A stretch of DNA of 64,000 nucleotides from Frigidibacter mobilis (GTDB lineage: Bacteria; Pseudomonadota; Alphaproteobacteria; Rhodobacterales; Rhodobacteraceae). The notes under the pieces were generated by a model. It was not told the DNA's origin. It did not search any database and was given only the letters and a program-made list of their open reading frames with translations. The translations under genes were made by a program, and so were the position numbers. The stretch's first letter is position 1. The number at the start of each line of letters is the position of its first letter. Below, one piece after another: positions 8,372 to 18,671 of this stretch. The stretch spans positions 124,001-188,000 of the forward strand of contig NZ_CP012661.1 in NCBI RefSeq assembly GCF_001620265.1. Reading direction: 5' to 3'.

Positions 8372-9892
8372 TCAACGCAGGATCAACGTTTGGCCGGTCA
8401 TCTCGGGCGGCAGCGGCAGGCCCATCAGGTCCAGCAGCGTCGGCGCAAGATCCGCCAGCCGCCCCGGTCGCAGCGACACCCCCGCCGGCCCGCCGATCAG
8501 CGCCACCGGCACCGGGTTCGTGGTATGCGCGGTGTGCGGCCCGCCGGTCACCGGGTCGATCATCATCTCGCAATTGCCGTGATCGGCGGTCAGCAGCATC
8601 GCCCCGCCCGCCTGCTTCAGCGCCGCGAGCACCCGTGCCAGCCCCCGGTCCACCGCCTCGCAGGCCGCCATCGCGGCAGGCAGGCTGCCGGTATGGCCCA
8701 CCATATCGGGGTTGGCATAGTTCACCACGATCAGATCGAACCCCTGGTCGATGGCCCCCACGAAATGCTCGGTCACTTCCTCGGCCGACATCTCGGGCTG
8801 CAGGTCATAGGTGGCCACCTTCGGCGATTTTGCCATGTAGCGGTCCTCGCCCGGCTCCGGCAGCTCGCGCCCGCCGTTCAGGAAGAAGGTGACATGGGGG
8901 TATTTCTCGGTCTCGGCCAGCCGGAACTGGGTCAGCCCCTGCTTGGCCACCCATTCCCCCAGCGTATTGGCGATGGCCTGCTTGGGGTAGCAGGCGGTCA
9001 TGAAGGCATCGTGGGCGGCCGAATAGTCCACCATCCCCAGCAGCCCCGCCCAGGCCGGGCGCGCGCCGGTGTCGAACCCGGCAAAGCCCGGCGCGCCGAG
9101 GGCCGAGAGGATCTCCCGCGCGCGGTCGGCCCGGAAGTTGAGGCAGAAGACCCCGTCGCCATCCTTCGCCCCGGCATAGCCGCCGATCACCGTGGGCGCG
9201 ATGAACTCGTCCGTCTCGCCCCGCGCATAGGCCTCGGCCACCGCAGTGGCCGCATCCTGCGCGCTCTCGCCGGCTCCGCGCACCATCGCGGCATAGGCCC
9301 GCTCCACCCGCTCCCAGCGGTTGTCGCGGTCCATCGCCCAGTAACGGCCGATCACCGTCGCCACCCGCGCGCCCGCCGGCATCCCCGCCAGCAGGTCGGC
9401 CATGAACCCCGCGGCCGACGACGGCGCCACGTCGCGCCCGTCGGTGATCGCGTGCAGCGCCACCGGCACGCCAAGCGCCGCCAGCGCCCGCACCGCCGCC
9501 AGCACATGCAGGATATGGCCATGCACCCCGCCATCCGACACCACGCCCATCAGATGCGCCGTGCCGCCGCTGGCCTTCAGCCGCCCGGCAAAGTCCAGCA
9601 GCGCCGGGTTCACCGCAAAGCTGCCATCCTCGATGGCCAGGTCGATCTGCCCCAGATCCATCGCCACCACCCGGCCCGCGCCGATATTGGTGTGGCCCAC
9701 CTCGGAATTGCCCATCTGCCCGGTCGGCAGGCCCACATCCGGCCCGTGGGTGACCAGCGTCGAATGCGGACACCCTGCCATGATCGCATCGAAGGTCGGG
9801 GTCTCGGCCAGCAGCGGCGCATTGCCCTCGGGCTCTGCCCGCTGGCCCCAGCCGTCAAGAATGCACAGCACAACGGGTTTCGGACGGGTCAT
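8372..9892 (-). CDS. gpmI: 2,3-bisphosphoglycerate-independent phosphoglycerate mutase
   Basis: This 506-residue protein interconverts 3- and 2-phosphoglycerate in glycolysis/gluconeogenesis. The metal-binding N-terminus VLCILDGWG, the phosphoserine loop MGNSEVGHTNIGAGR (S about 60) and the C-terminal metal site LTADHGNCE are all present, and length is normal. I start at ATG 9892 (MTRPKPVVL); an upstream in-frame ATG adds 28 atypical residues. The gene is in the middle of the rsfS-rppH cluster. Confidence 0.95.
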   Translation of the reverse strand: MTRPKPVVLCILDGWGQRAEPEGNAPLLAETPTFDAIMAGCPHSTLVTHGPDVGLPTGQMGNSEVGHTNIGAGRVVAMDLGQIDLAIEDGSFAVNPALLDFAGRLKASGGTAHLMGVVSDGGVHGHILHVLAAVRALAALGVPVALHAITDGRDVAPSSAAGFMADLLAGMPAGARVATVIGRYWAMDRDNRWERVERAYAAMVRGAGESAQDAATAVAEAYARGETDEFIAPTVIGGYAGAKDGDGVFCLNFRADRAREILSALGAPGFAGFDTGARPAWAGLLGMVDYSAAHDAFMTACYPKQAIANTLGEWVAKQGLTQFRLAETEKYPHVTFFLNGGRELPEPGEDRYMAKSPKVATYDLQPEMSAEEVTEHFVGAIDQGFDLIVVNYANPDMVGHTGSLPAAMAACEAVDRGLARVLAALKQAGGAMLLTADHGNCEMMIDPVTGGPHTAHTTNPVPVALIGGPAGVSLRPGRLADLAPTLLDLMGLPLPPEMTGQTLILR

Positions 9893-10036
9893 CGCAAGGC
9901 CTCCTGCCAGGGTCGCGCCCTTGATACGCCGCAGCGCCGCAGGGGGCAACTGCGGGCTGGGGAGGAACCCGCTCAACGGCGCTCGCCCGCACCCGTCCTT
10001 GGCGAAGGCCCCGGTCGCATTCGTCCCCCCCCCGGC

Positions 10037-10507
10037 CTATTCCCGGTGATATGGCGCCCCCGCCAGGATCGACGCGGCCCGGTACAACTGTTCCGCCAGC
10101 ATCACCCGCACCAGCATATGCGGCCAGACCATCTGCCCGAAGGACAGCGCGAAATCCGCCCGCGCGCGCAGGGCCGGTGCGATCCCGTCCGCCCCGCCGA
10201 TGACGAAGGCCACGTCCGAACGCCCCGCATCGCGCCAGCCCCCCAGCACCGCCGCGAACTCGGGCGAGGACATCACCCGCCCGCGTTCATCCAGCACCGC
10301 CAGCAGCGCCCCCGCCGGCACCGCCCGCGCCAGCAGCTCGGCTTCCGCCTCGCGCCCGCCGCCGCGCTTGTCCTCCAGCTCATGCTCCGCCACCGGGCCA
10401 AGGCCAAGGGCCCGCCCGCTGCGGTCGAAACGCTTCAGATAGTCATCGACAAGCGCACGCTCGGGGCCGGACCTGATCCGGCCCACCGCGCACAGATGCA
10501 CGCGCAT
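10037..10507 (-). CDS. rlmH: 23S rRNA (pseudouridine1915-N3)-methyltransferase RlmH
   Basis: This 156-residue SPOUT methyltransferase matches RlmH in length and in the knotted SAM-binding region (VAFVIGGADGI, then LSFGQMVWPHMLVRVMLAEQ). It methylates pseudouridine 1915 in helix 69 of 23S rRNA. It begins one base after the rsfS stop, the standard rsfS-rlmH arrangement, so the two are surely co-transcribed. Confidence 0.94.
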   Translation of the reverse strand: MRVHLCAVGRIRSGPERALVDDYLKRFDRSGRALGLGPVAEHELEDKRGGGREAEAELLARAVPAGALLAVLDERGRVMSSPEFAAVLGGWRDAGRSDVAFVIGGADGIAPALRARADFALSFGQMVWPHMLVRVMLAEQLYRAASILAGAPYHRE

Positions 10508-10508
10508 C

Positions 10509-10883
10509 CTAGGACTGGCGCAGGCCGAATTCGGCTGCGTTCGACGGCAGCCACATCTTTTCCAGCTGGTAGAAGTCGCGCACTTCGGGGCGGAACACAT
10601 GGACGACGACATCGCCCACGTCGATCAGCACCCAATCGCCCTGATCCTTGCCCTCGATCTTGCACACGCGCCCGAACTCGGTCTTCATCCGGTCGACCAG
10701 CTTTTCGGCGATGGCGCCCACCTGCCGCGACGAACGGCCCGAGCAGATCACCATGTGATCGGCAACGGACGAGCGGCCGCGCAGGTCGATCGACACCACA
10801 TCTTCAGCCTTGTCATCGTCGAGGGAAGCCAGAACGCGGTCGAGCACGACATCGCTCGACACATCTTGGGACAGCGCGCTCAT
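10509..10883 (-). CDS. rsfS: Ribosome silencing factor RsfS
   Basis: A 124-residue RsfS/Iojap protein is predicted from ATG 10883. The core DDKAEDVVSIDLRG, ADHMVICSGRSSRQVGAI and GDWVLIDVGDVVVHVF is diagnostic. RsfS binds L14 (uL14) and keeps ribosomal subunits apart during starvation. ATG 10883 has no obvious Shine-Dalgarno sequence. Instead an AGGAGG with a short upstream ORF overlaps this start by ATGA (see the entry at 10880-10939), so translation may be coupled, or start upstream at a non-ATG codon. Confidence 0.9.
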   Translation of the reverse strand: MSALSQDVSSDVVLDRVLASLDDDKAEDVVSIDLRGRSSVADHMVICSGRSSRQVGAIAEKLVDRMKTEFGRVCKIEGKDQGDWVLIDVGDVVVHVFRPEVRDFYQLEKMWLPSNAAEFGLRQS

Positions 10884-10939
10884 GGGCGCCGAACCTGCGG
10901 CCCCGGCAGTGGCCGCCTGCAGTGAAATAGACAGGACAT
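10880..10939 (-). CDS. Possible 19-codon leader ORF coupled to rsfS
   Basis: On the minus strand a perfect AGGAGG lies four bases before ATG 10939. The ORF it opens is 19 codons long, begins MSCLFHCRRP and stops at TGA 10882-10880, overlapping the rsfS ATG as ATGA. The alternative is that the AGGAGG serves rsfS from a CTG eight bases downstream of it, in the rsfS frame. The peptide has no recognisable family. Real translation of it is an inference. Confidence 0.3.
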   Translation of the reverse strand: MSCLFHCRRPLPGPQVRRP

Positions 10940-11119
10940 CGTCCTCCTGGGTTGCGCGCCGATCCGGCCCCGGCACAAGGCAATACCTTATAAGTAGCAT
11001 TGCAGCCCCGAAATCTCAATGGAGCCATTCGCGCGCCGGCTGGGCCGGGCAGAAATGCGCGGATTGGGGCGGTGCGGCTGCGCTATTCCTTGTCGCTCAG
11101 GTTGGCCAAGGGCGCTGCC

Positions 11120-11218
11120 CAGAATTTCGGCCGTCGACGAAATTCTGATGTGCCCGCCCCCCTTGGCGTGCACATACGTGCCCACCGGGGCGGACACCTC
11201 AGAATTTGGAGCCGTCGG
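11120..11218. repeat. Long nested inverted repeat upstream of leuC
   Basis: A perfect 10-base inverted repeat CAGAATTTCG / CGAAATTCTG (11120-11129 and 11138-11147) overlaps a longer imperfect palindrome. Its arms, 11131-11161 and 11187-11218, share AAATTCTG-A/G-GTG-C/T-CCGCCCC, and the loop is a smaller GGCGTGC...CGTGCC stem. The region would fold into a long hairpin on either strand. It lies in the 620-base gap between the divergent rsfS and leuC genes. It could be a dispersed palindromic element, a terminator pair or a leader structure for leuC. The rest of the gap (11219-11558) shows no gene that I can support. Confidence 0.6.
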
Positions 11219-11558
11219 TCCAGGCCGCCCCCCCCTTGCCCTGCGGCTTGCGCCGCTGGGCGCCAGACCCGCAGATCGCGGAATTGCGCACCCCCCGGTC
11301 CTCGCGCTTCGCAGTTGCCTTGCGGCGGATTCGCGCGTATTGACGCAGCCCATGAGAGGCTTTGTCTATTTCGATATCCACGACCGTGCGCGGCTTCCGG
11401 GCCGCTTTTTCGGCGTGTCGCATTCGATCCTCGCCCGACTTTGATCGCCTCCCGCGCATCAGCGCGGCGACCCGATCCGCGTGAATGCCTTCGCGCACCC
11501 ACATTCCACAAACAGCCGCACGCATCCCGTGCCTTGCCATTCGTGAGAAGAGACAGCC

Positions 11559-13001
<1,443 letters not shown>

Positions 13002-13009
13002 ACCGAACC

Positions 13010-13064
13010 GCCGGCGGGGCATCCGGCAAATCGTATGTATGGGAGCCATATCCTTTCCATACGG
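13010..13064. repeat. Copy 1 of a short dispersed motif (CGTATGTATG) between leuC and leuD
   Basis: The leuC-leuD spacer contains GGCAAATCGTATGTATGG (13025-13042) preceded by GCCGGCGGGGCATCC. An inverted copy of the same string occurs at 36148-36181. A small stem is also possible here (GTATGG 13037-13042 with CCATAC 13057-13062). It may be an intergenic repeat carried at several loci, or an mRNA structure that sets the leuC/leuD ratio. Confidence 0.4.
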
Positions 13065-13105
13065 TTTCCAGATGCCCGCGCCGCCCCTGTGGGACCAGCA
13101 AAGAC

Positions 13106-13711
13106 ATGGACAAGTTCACCACCCTCACCGGCATCGCGGCGCCCATGCCGCTTGTCAACATCGACACCGACATGATTATTCCCAAGCAGTTCCTGAAGAC
13201 CATCAAGCGGTCCGGCCTGGGCGTGAACCTGTTCGACGAGATGCGCTACAACCAGGACGGCACCGAAAAGCCGGACTTCGTCCTGAACCAGCCCGCCTAT
13301 CGCAACGCCGAGATCATCGTCGCCGGCGACAACTTCGGCTGCGGCTCCTCGCGTGAGCACGCGCCCTGGGCGCTGCTGGATTTCGGTATCCGCTGCGTGA
13401 TCTCGACCTCTTTCGCGGATATTTTCTTCAGCAACTGCTTCAAGAACGGGATTCTGCCCGTGGTGCTGCCGCAAGAAGCCGTGGACGCGCTGATGGATGA
13501 CGCCAAGAAAGGTGCCAATGCCCGGATCACGGTCGACCTGGAAAGCCAGACCGTCACCGGATCGGATGGAACCAGCTATGCGTTCGAGGTTGACGCGTTC
13601 AAGAAACACTGCCTTATCAACGGGTTGGACGATATCGGCCTGACGCTTGAAAAGGTCACTGCCATTGACAGCTTTGAAGGCCAAGCGGCGCAGTCGCGGC
13701 CCTGGGTCTGA
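13106..13711 (+). CDS. leuD: 3-isopropylmalate dehydratase small subunit
   Basis: This 201-residue swivel-domain subunit of isopropylmalate isomerase starts [15 protein letters not shown]. The [14 protein letters not shown] stretch and the substrate-loop motif [15 protein letters not shown] are both present. It pairs with LeuC encoded just upstream. I chose ATG 13106; the open frame extending further upstream overlaps leuC and is not conserved-looking. Confidence 0.95.
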   Translation: MDKFTTLTGIAAPMPLVNIDTDMIIPKQFLKTIKRSGLGVNLFDEMRYNQDGTEKPDFVLNQPAYRNAEIIVAGDNFGCGSSREHAPWALLDFGIRCVISTSFADIFFSNCFKNGILPVVLPQEAVDALMDDAKKGANARITVDLESQTVTGSDGTSYAFEVDAFKKHCLINGLDDIGLTLEKVTAIDSFEGQAAQSRPWV

Positions 13712-13741
13712 CCTCTGCTCCCAACCTGCAAGCCTGAAATG

Positions 13742-13770
13742 AATGGCCGCCCCTTGGGACGGCCATTTTT
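13742..13770 (+). terminator. Rho-independent terminator after leuD
   Basis: AATGGCCG (13742-13749) pairs with CGGCCATT (13760-13767), with CCC/GGG continuing into the loop, followed by a run of T to 13770. It lies 30 bases after the leuD stop and would end the leuCD transcript. Confidence 0.8.
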
Positions 13771-13887
13771 CTGCCCGGATGTTGATGCAAGTTCGCACCA
13801 GTTCTTCCATCGATTCGCCCAAAGAGTTTCGTCTTTCTGAACGGTGGATTGCAACGCGCCCTGAAACTTGGCAGGATTGAGGCTTAA

Positions 13888-14810
13888 ATGAGGCAGGCCG
13901 CCACAATCGTGCGGAATTTCATTCGGAACAAGAGACCGGCACCGTACCGGTTTCGTCCGAGTAGAGGGTACAGGGCTTTGATATCCCGTCTGACAGGCGC
14001 CATCGTGCGTGCGATGCTCGTGGTGGTCATGATCGCCACGCCCTCGGTGCTGACGCAATCTGTAAGCCAGGATACCGCCGAAGTGGTTGCGCTGGTGGCG
14101 CTGTTCGCTGCAGCGCTGACCTTCTTCGAATATGCCTCGACCTATCCCGGCCTTGTCGAATTCCGCGATGCCCCGCCCTTCAACCGCATCCGTTTCCTGT
14201 CGCTGTTCCTGACGGTATTCCTGCTGTCCGTCGTCTGCATGGGCCAGCACGATCCCGCGGTGCTGGCCAAGCTGATCTCGTATCTGGGGGGCATGTCGCT
14301 GATGCGCTTGATTTTTCCTATAGCCCGGTTCGGTTGATGACACTGATGCTGCCTGAGGGCACCTCGGCCGCGCATCTGGCCCTGGTGCGCATCACCGCGG
14401 GGTTGGCTTACTTCATCTCCCTTGTCACACTGGTCGTGTTCATCGTTACGATCCGTGGCTTTGGCTGGCCTTCGGCCGAAGGCACGTTCAACGTGTGGAT
14501 CAACCTTCCGACCTTCGACCCTACGACCGGTGGCGATGTGGTGGAGCGGTTGAACCGTGACGCGATGGCCAACGTGGCGCTTGGCTTCGCGCTGCCCTTC
14601 GTGATTCCTGCCGTGGTGAAATCCGCGGCAATGATGTTCGAGCCGGTGACGCTTGCCTCCGAGCACACCCTGATCTGGACGATGACAGCATGGTCCTTCC
14701 TGCCACTCAGCCTTCTGATGCGCGGCATTGCGATGGGCCGTGTCGCCGCGATGATCGCCCTGCGCCGCAAGATGCATGCCAAGCTGGTCGCGGGGCTGCA
14801 GCCTGCCTGA
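13888..14810 (+). pseudogene. Conserved multi-pass membrane protein, split by a one-base frameshift
   Basis: Two abutting frames, 13888-14337 (149 residues) and 14337-14810 (157 residues, overlapping as TGATG), look like halves of one protein of about 307 residues. Adding one base in ATTTTTCC (14311-14318) turns the first frame's end into FPYSPVRLMTLM and runs straight into the second. The total length is one base short of a multiple of three. The product would have five to six hydrophobic segments, for example LVVVMIATPSVLT, FLSLFLTVFLLSVV and YFISLVTLVVFIVTI. The function is unknown. It lies between leuD and an EEP gene. Two genuine coupled genes remain possible. Confidence 0.6.
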
Positions 14811-15885
14811 TCGCGGCGCTGCTGGCGCTGGCTGCGCCCGCTGCCGCCGATCCGCTGATGGTTGCCACCTTCAATGTCGAGCTGACCCGCAAGGGGCCGG
14901 GCCTGCTGCTGCGCGATCTGCTGGCCGGGACCGATCCGCAGGCCGAAGCCGCTACTGCCGTCATCGCCGCCGCCGCGCCCGATGTGCTGGTGCTGACCGG
15001 CATCGACTATGACCACGGGCTTGCGGCGCTGTCGGCCCTTGCCGGGCGGATTGCCCTGCAGGGTGTCGAGTATCCCCACCGCCTTGCGCTGCGCCCCAAT
15101 ACCGGCTGGATGACACCGCTGGATCTGGATGGCGACGGGCGGCTTGGCGGGCCGGGCGATGCACAGGGCTGGGGGCGTTTTGCCGGCGAGGGCGGGATGG
15201 CGATCCTGTCGCGCCTGCCGCTGGAGGCCGGGGCGGTAGAGGACTATTCCCGCTTCCTCTGGGCCGATCTGCCCGGCGCGCTGCTGCCGCCGGACATGAC
15301 GCCCGAGGCAATGGCCCTGCAGCGCTTGTCCACCACAGGGCACTGGGCGGTGCCGGTGATCCTGCCGGGGGGCGGGCGGCTGACGCTGCTGGTCTGGCAC
15401 GCGACGCCCCCGGTGTTCGACGGGCCGGAAGATCGCAACGGCCGCCGCAACCATGACGAGGCGGCGTTCTGGACGGCGCTTCTGGACGGGCGGTTGCCCT
15501 TCGCGCCACCCGCTCCGCCCTTCGTGCTGCTGGGGGATGGCAACCTTGATCCGGCCGATGGCGAGGGTCGCCGCGAAGCGATCCACGCGCTGCTGGCGGA
15601 CCCCGGCTGCAGGACCCCGCCCCCCGGTCTGAAGGCGGGGTCGAGGCGTCGGGGCAGGGCGGCGTCAATGCCGGGCACCGTGGCGATCCGGCGCTGGATA
15701 CGGCTGACTGGCCCGATGAACCCGGCAAGCCCGGCAACATGCGGGTGGATCTGGTGCTGCCTTCCAGTGGCCTGCAAGTGCTGGGGGCGGGCGTGCTCTG
15801 GCCGCCGCTGGGCGCGCCGCTGGCCGAGGAGGTGCGTGCCGCTTCGCGGCACCGGCTGGTCTGGGTGCGGCTGGAGCTGCCTTAA
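14807..15885 (+). pseudogene. Endonuclease/exonuclease/phosphatase-fold protein, frameshifted near the 3' end
   Basis: An exported EEP-superfamily protein is encoded here: signal LIAALLALAAPAAA, then VATFNVEL, GEGGMAILSRLP and the catalytic LGDGNLDP. The frame breaks around 15601-15608. One added base in CCCCGGCTGC restores LQDPAPRSEGGVEASG and carries on to NMRVDLVLPSSGLQVLGAGV and VRLELP, stopping at TAA 15883-15885, right against the convergent Sua5 gene. Uncorrected, the frame loses the final RVD-containing strand and runs to 15922. The start is unclear: in frame there is only ATG 14690, which gives an odd 39-residue extension, or CTG 14807, which overlaps the upstream stop. Confidence 0.65.
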
Positions 15886-16841
15886 GGCCGGGGCGCCGCC
15901 GCGCGCCGCAGCCGGTCATTGATCGCCCGCCCCAGTCCCCTTTCGGGCACCGGCGCCACGGCGATGTGGCCGCCCGGCCCGGCCAGCGCATCCGCCTCGC
16001 GCAGCAGGTGGAACAGGTTTGCCGCCGCCTCGACAAGATCGCCGGCCTCCGACAGGGTCAGCGCGGCGCCCGCGCAACCCGGCCCGAAGCCCAGCCAGAC
16101 TTCGCCTTCCTCCGGCGCGGTCACCGCCAGCCTCAGCGCCGCGCCGGGCGCGTAATGCGAGGCAAGCTGGCCGGGCGCCGAGGGTTTGGCCGCGTCGCCG
16201 CCTGTCGCCAGCGGCGCACCAAGGCAAGCCTCCAGCGCCTCCGCCGGCAGCCCGCCGGGGCGTAGCAGCACAGGAGCGCCCGCAAGGCCCAGGATCGTGC
16301 TCTCCACCCCCACCGCGCAGTCGCCGCCATCGACCACCGCCGCGATGCGCCCGGCCAGCCCCGCCATCACATGCGCCGCCCGTGTCGGGCTGACCTTGCC
16401 CGAGGGGTTGGCCGAGGGTGCGGCCAGCGGCCCGCCGAAGACGCGCAGCAGGTCCTGCGCCAGCGGATGCGCCGGCACCCGCACCGCCACCGTGCCGAGG
16501 TCCGCCGTCACCAGTGGCGACAGGCCCGCATCCGTGCGCAGCGGCAGCACCAGTGTCAGCGGCCCCGGCCAGAACGCCGCGGCCAGCCGTTCGGCTTCCT
16601 CGTCGATCTGCGCAAACTCCCGCGCCGCGGCCAGGTCCGGCACATGCACGATCAGGGGGTTGAACTGTGGCCGCCCCTTCGCCGCAAAGATCCGGGCGCA
16701 GGCGATGTCCGACCGTGCATCGCCGCCAAGCCCGTAGACCGTCTCGGTCGGGAAGGCGACAAGCTCGCCCGCGGCCAGCAGCTGCGCGGCCTCGGTCAGG
16801 CCTTCGGGGGTGCTAGGCAAAAGGCGGGTGTGCTTGGGCAT
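15882..16841 (-). CDS. tsaC: L-threonylcarbamoyladenylate synthase (TsaC/Sua5)
   Basis: This 319-residue Sua5-type enzyme makes threonylcarbamoyl-AMP for the universal tRNA modification t6A at position 37. The N-terminal YrdC domain has FPTETVYGLGGDA and KGRPQFNPLIVHV (residues about 29-70). SANPSGKVSPT lies near residue 155. A C-terminal Sua5 domain (ASHYAPGA onward) distinguishes it from short TsaC. Its stop overlaps the stop of the convergent EEP gene within a TTAA. Confidence 0.92.
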   Translation of the reverse strand: MPKHTRLLPSTPEGLTEAAQLLAAGELVAFPTETVYGLGGDARSDIACARIFAAKGRPQFNPLIVHVPDLAAAREFAQIDEEAERLAAAFWPGPLTLVLPLRTDAGLSPLVTADLGTVAVRVPAHPLAQDLLRVFGGPLAAPSANPSGKVSPTRAAHVMAGLAGRIAAVVDGGDCAVGVESTILGLAGAPVLLRPGGLPAEALEACLGAPLATGGDAAKPSAPGQLASHYAPGAALRLAVTAPEEGEVWLGFGPGCAGAALTLSEAGDLVEAAANLFHLLREADALAGPGGHIAVAPVPERGLGRAINDRLRRAAAPRP

Positions 16842-16970
16842 CGGTTCCGTTATGACGTGGCGTAAGGGTTGAGCGAGCCGGGTCGTGCTTTAGGTATCGG
16901 CTGCGTAGAGGGTCACATACGCGCCGCGCCGGGCCTTGCCAAGGCGAGCGGTTGTTCAGGGAGTAGAGAC

Positions 16971-18671
16971 ATGCCTTACCGGTCCCCCGTCGGCGAATTC
17001 CGTTTCATCCTCGATCAGGTGGTGCCGCTGGCCCCCGTTGCCGCGACCGAGCGCTTTGCCGAGGCGACGGGCGAGACGGTCGACGCGATCCTGACCGAAG
17101 CAGGCCGCATGTGCGACGAGGTCCTGGCGCCGCTGCAGCGCAATGGCGATCTGCACCCGGCCCGGCTGGAAAACGGCGTGCTGCGCTCTTCCCCCGGCTT
17201 TGCCGAGGGCTATGCCGCGATTGCGGAAGGCGGATGGGTCGGCCTCGCCGCCCCGCAGGAATTCGGCGGCATGGGCCTGCCGCAGGCGCTGAACATGGCG
17301 GTGAACGACATGATGTCAGGCGCCTGCCTGGCGTTGCAGCTGAACCCGCTGCTGACCCAGGGCCAGATCGAGGCGCTGGAGCATCATGCCAGCGACGAGC
17401 TGAAGGCGTTGTATCTGCCCAAGCTGATCTCGGGCGAGTGGTCGGGCACGATGAACCTGACCGAACCGCAGGCCGGATCCGACGTGGGCGCGGTGCGCAG
17501 CAAGGCAGACCCCAACGGCGACGGCACCTATGCGATCACCGGGCAGAAGATCTTCATCAGCTGGGGCGACAGCGACGTGACCGCGAATGTCTGCCATCTG
17601 GTCTTGGCGCGGCTGCCCGATGCCGCGCCGGGCACCCGCGGGATCAGCCTGTTCATGGTGCCGAAGTACATCCCCGATGCGGATGGCGCCCCCGGCGCGC
17701 GCAACAGCCTCAAGGTCGTCAGCCTCGAGCACAAGATGGGCCTGCACGGCTCGCCGACCTGCGTGATGGCCTTCGAGGGTGCGACCGGCTGGATGGTCGG
17801 CGGCGAGGCGAAGGGCATGGCGGCGATGTTCACCATGATGAACAATGCCCGGCTGGCGGTGGGCGTGCAGGGCATCGGCGTGGCCGAAGCGGCCTATCAG
17901 AAGGCGCTGGACTATGCGCTGGACCGCAAGCAGATGGGCGCGATCATCGAGCATGCCGATGTGCGGCGGATGCTGGCCGGAATGAAGGCCGATATCTTTG
18001 CCGCGCGGTCCATCGCGCTGGCCTGCGCCGTGGCGCTGGACATGGGCCGCGCCACGGGCGAGCCGGAATGGCAGGCCCGCGCCGCGCTGCTGACCCCGAT
18101 CGCCAAGGCGTTCGGCACCGATGTCGGCATGGCGGTGTCGGAAACCGGGGTGCAGATCCACGGCGGCATGGGCTTTGTCGAGGAGACGGGCGCCGCGCAG
18201 TTCTACCGTGACGTGCGGGTGACGGCGATCTACGAGGGCACCAACGGCATCCAGGCGATGGATCTTGTGGGCCGCAAGATGATGGATGGCGGCGAAGCGG
18301 CGTTCCGGCTGCTGCAAGAGGTCGAGGATGCCGCCAATATGGCCCGTGCCGCCCGTCCCGAACTTGCCGATCTGGCCGAGCAGGTCTGGACGGCGGCCGA
18401 AACGCTGCGCGAGGCGACCGAATGGCTGGTCCGCCAGGAGGTGCAGGACCGCTTTGCCGGCGCCGTGCCCTATCTGCGCGCCTTCGCGCGGGTTCTTGGC
18501 GCGCATTTCCACCTGAAGGCGGCGCTGGCCGAGGCGGAGGCGGGCCCGCGCGCGGCGCTGGCGCGGATCTACGTTACCCGGCTGCTGCCGCAGTTTGCCG
18601 CGGCGCTGGACGAGGCCAGGCAGGGCGCCGAGGGTCTTTACGCGCTGTCGGCCGAGGATCTGGCCGCGTGA
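16971..18671 (+). CDS. Acyl-CoA dehydrogenase, DmdC-like long form
   Basis: This 566-residue flavoprotein starts at ATG 16971 (MPYRSPVGEFRFILDQVV). It has the acyl-CoA dehydrogenase N, middle and C domains, with TEPQAGSDVGAV, GQKIFISWGD, and the region after the active-site glutamate RVTAIYEGTNGIQAMDLVGRK read in part. A C-terminal extension of about 130 residues follows, as in the subgroup that includes 3-methylmercaptopropionyl-CoA dehydrogenase DmdC of the DMSP demethylation pathway. The substrate is not certain, because many such paralogues exist in Rhodobacterales. It is coupled to the next gene by GTGA. It presumably passes electrons to ETF and the ETF-QO encoded at 24.8 kb. Confidence 0.78.
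   Translation: MPYRSPVGEFRFILDQVVPLAPVAATERFAEATGETVDAILTEAGRMCDEVLAPLQRNGDLHPARLENGVLRSSPGFAEGYAAIAEGGWVGLAAPQEFGGMGLPQALNMAVNDMMSGACLALQLNPLLTQGQIEALEHHASDELKALYLPKLISGEWSGTMNLTEPQAGSDVGAVRSKADPNGDGTYAITGQKIFISWGDSDVTANVCHLVLARLPDAAPGTRGISLFMVPKYIPDADGAPGARNSLKVVSLEHKMGLHGSPTCVMAFEGATGWMVGGEAKGMAAMFTMMNNARLAVGVQGIGVAEAAYQKALDYALDRKQMGAIIEHADVRRMLAGMKADIFAARSIALACAVALDMGRATGEPEWQARAALLTPIAKAFGTDVGMAVSETGVQIHGGMGFVEETGAAQFYRDVRVTAIYEGTNGIQAMDLVGRKMMDGGEAAFRLLQEVEDAANMARAARPELADLAEQVWTAAETLREATEWLVRQEVQDRFAGAVPYLRAFARVLGAHFHLKAALAEAEAGPRAALARIYVTRLLPQFAAALDEARQGAEGLYALSAEDLAA

Noticed and set aside
6246..8582. 778-residue plus-strand open frame
   Set aside because: It is antisense to ctpA and the EnvC-like gene, is rich in R, H and Q as GC-rich shadows are, and has no family similarity.
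8015..10930. 971-residue plus-strand open frame
   Set aside because: Antisense to envC, gpmI, rlmH and rsfS, with the arginine/proline-rich composition of a shadow frame.
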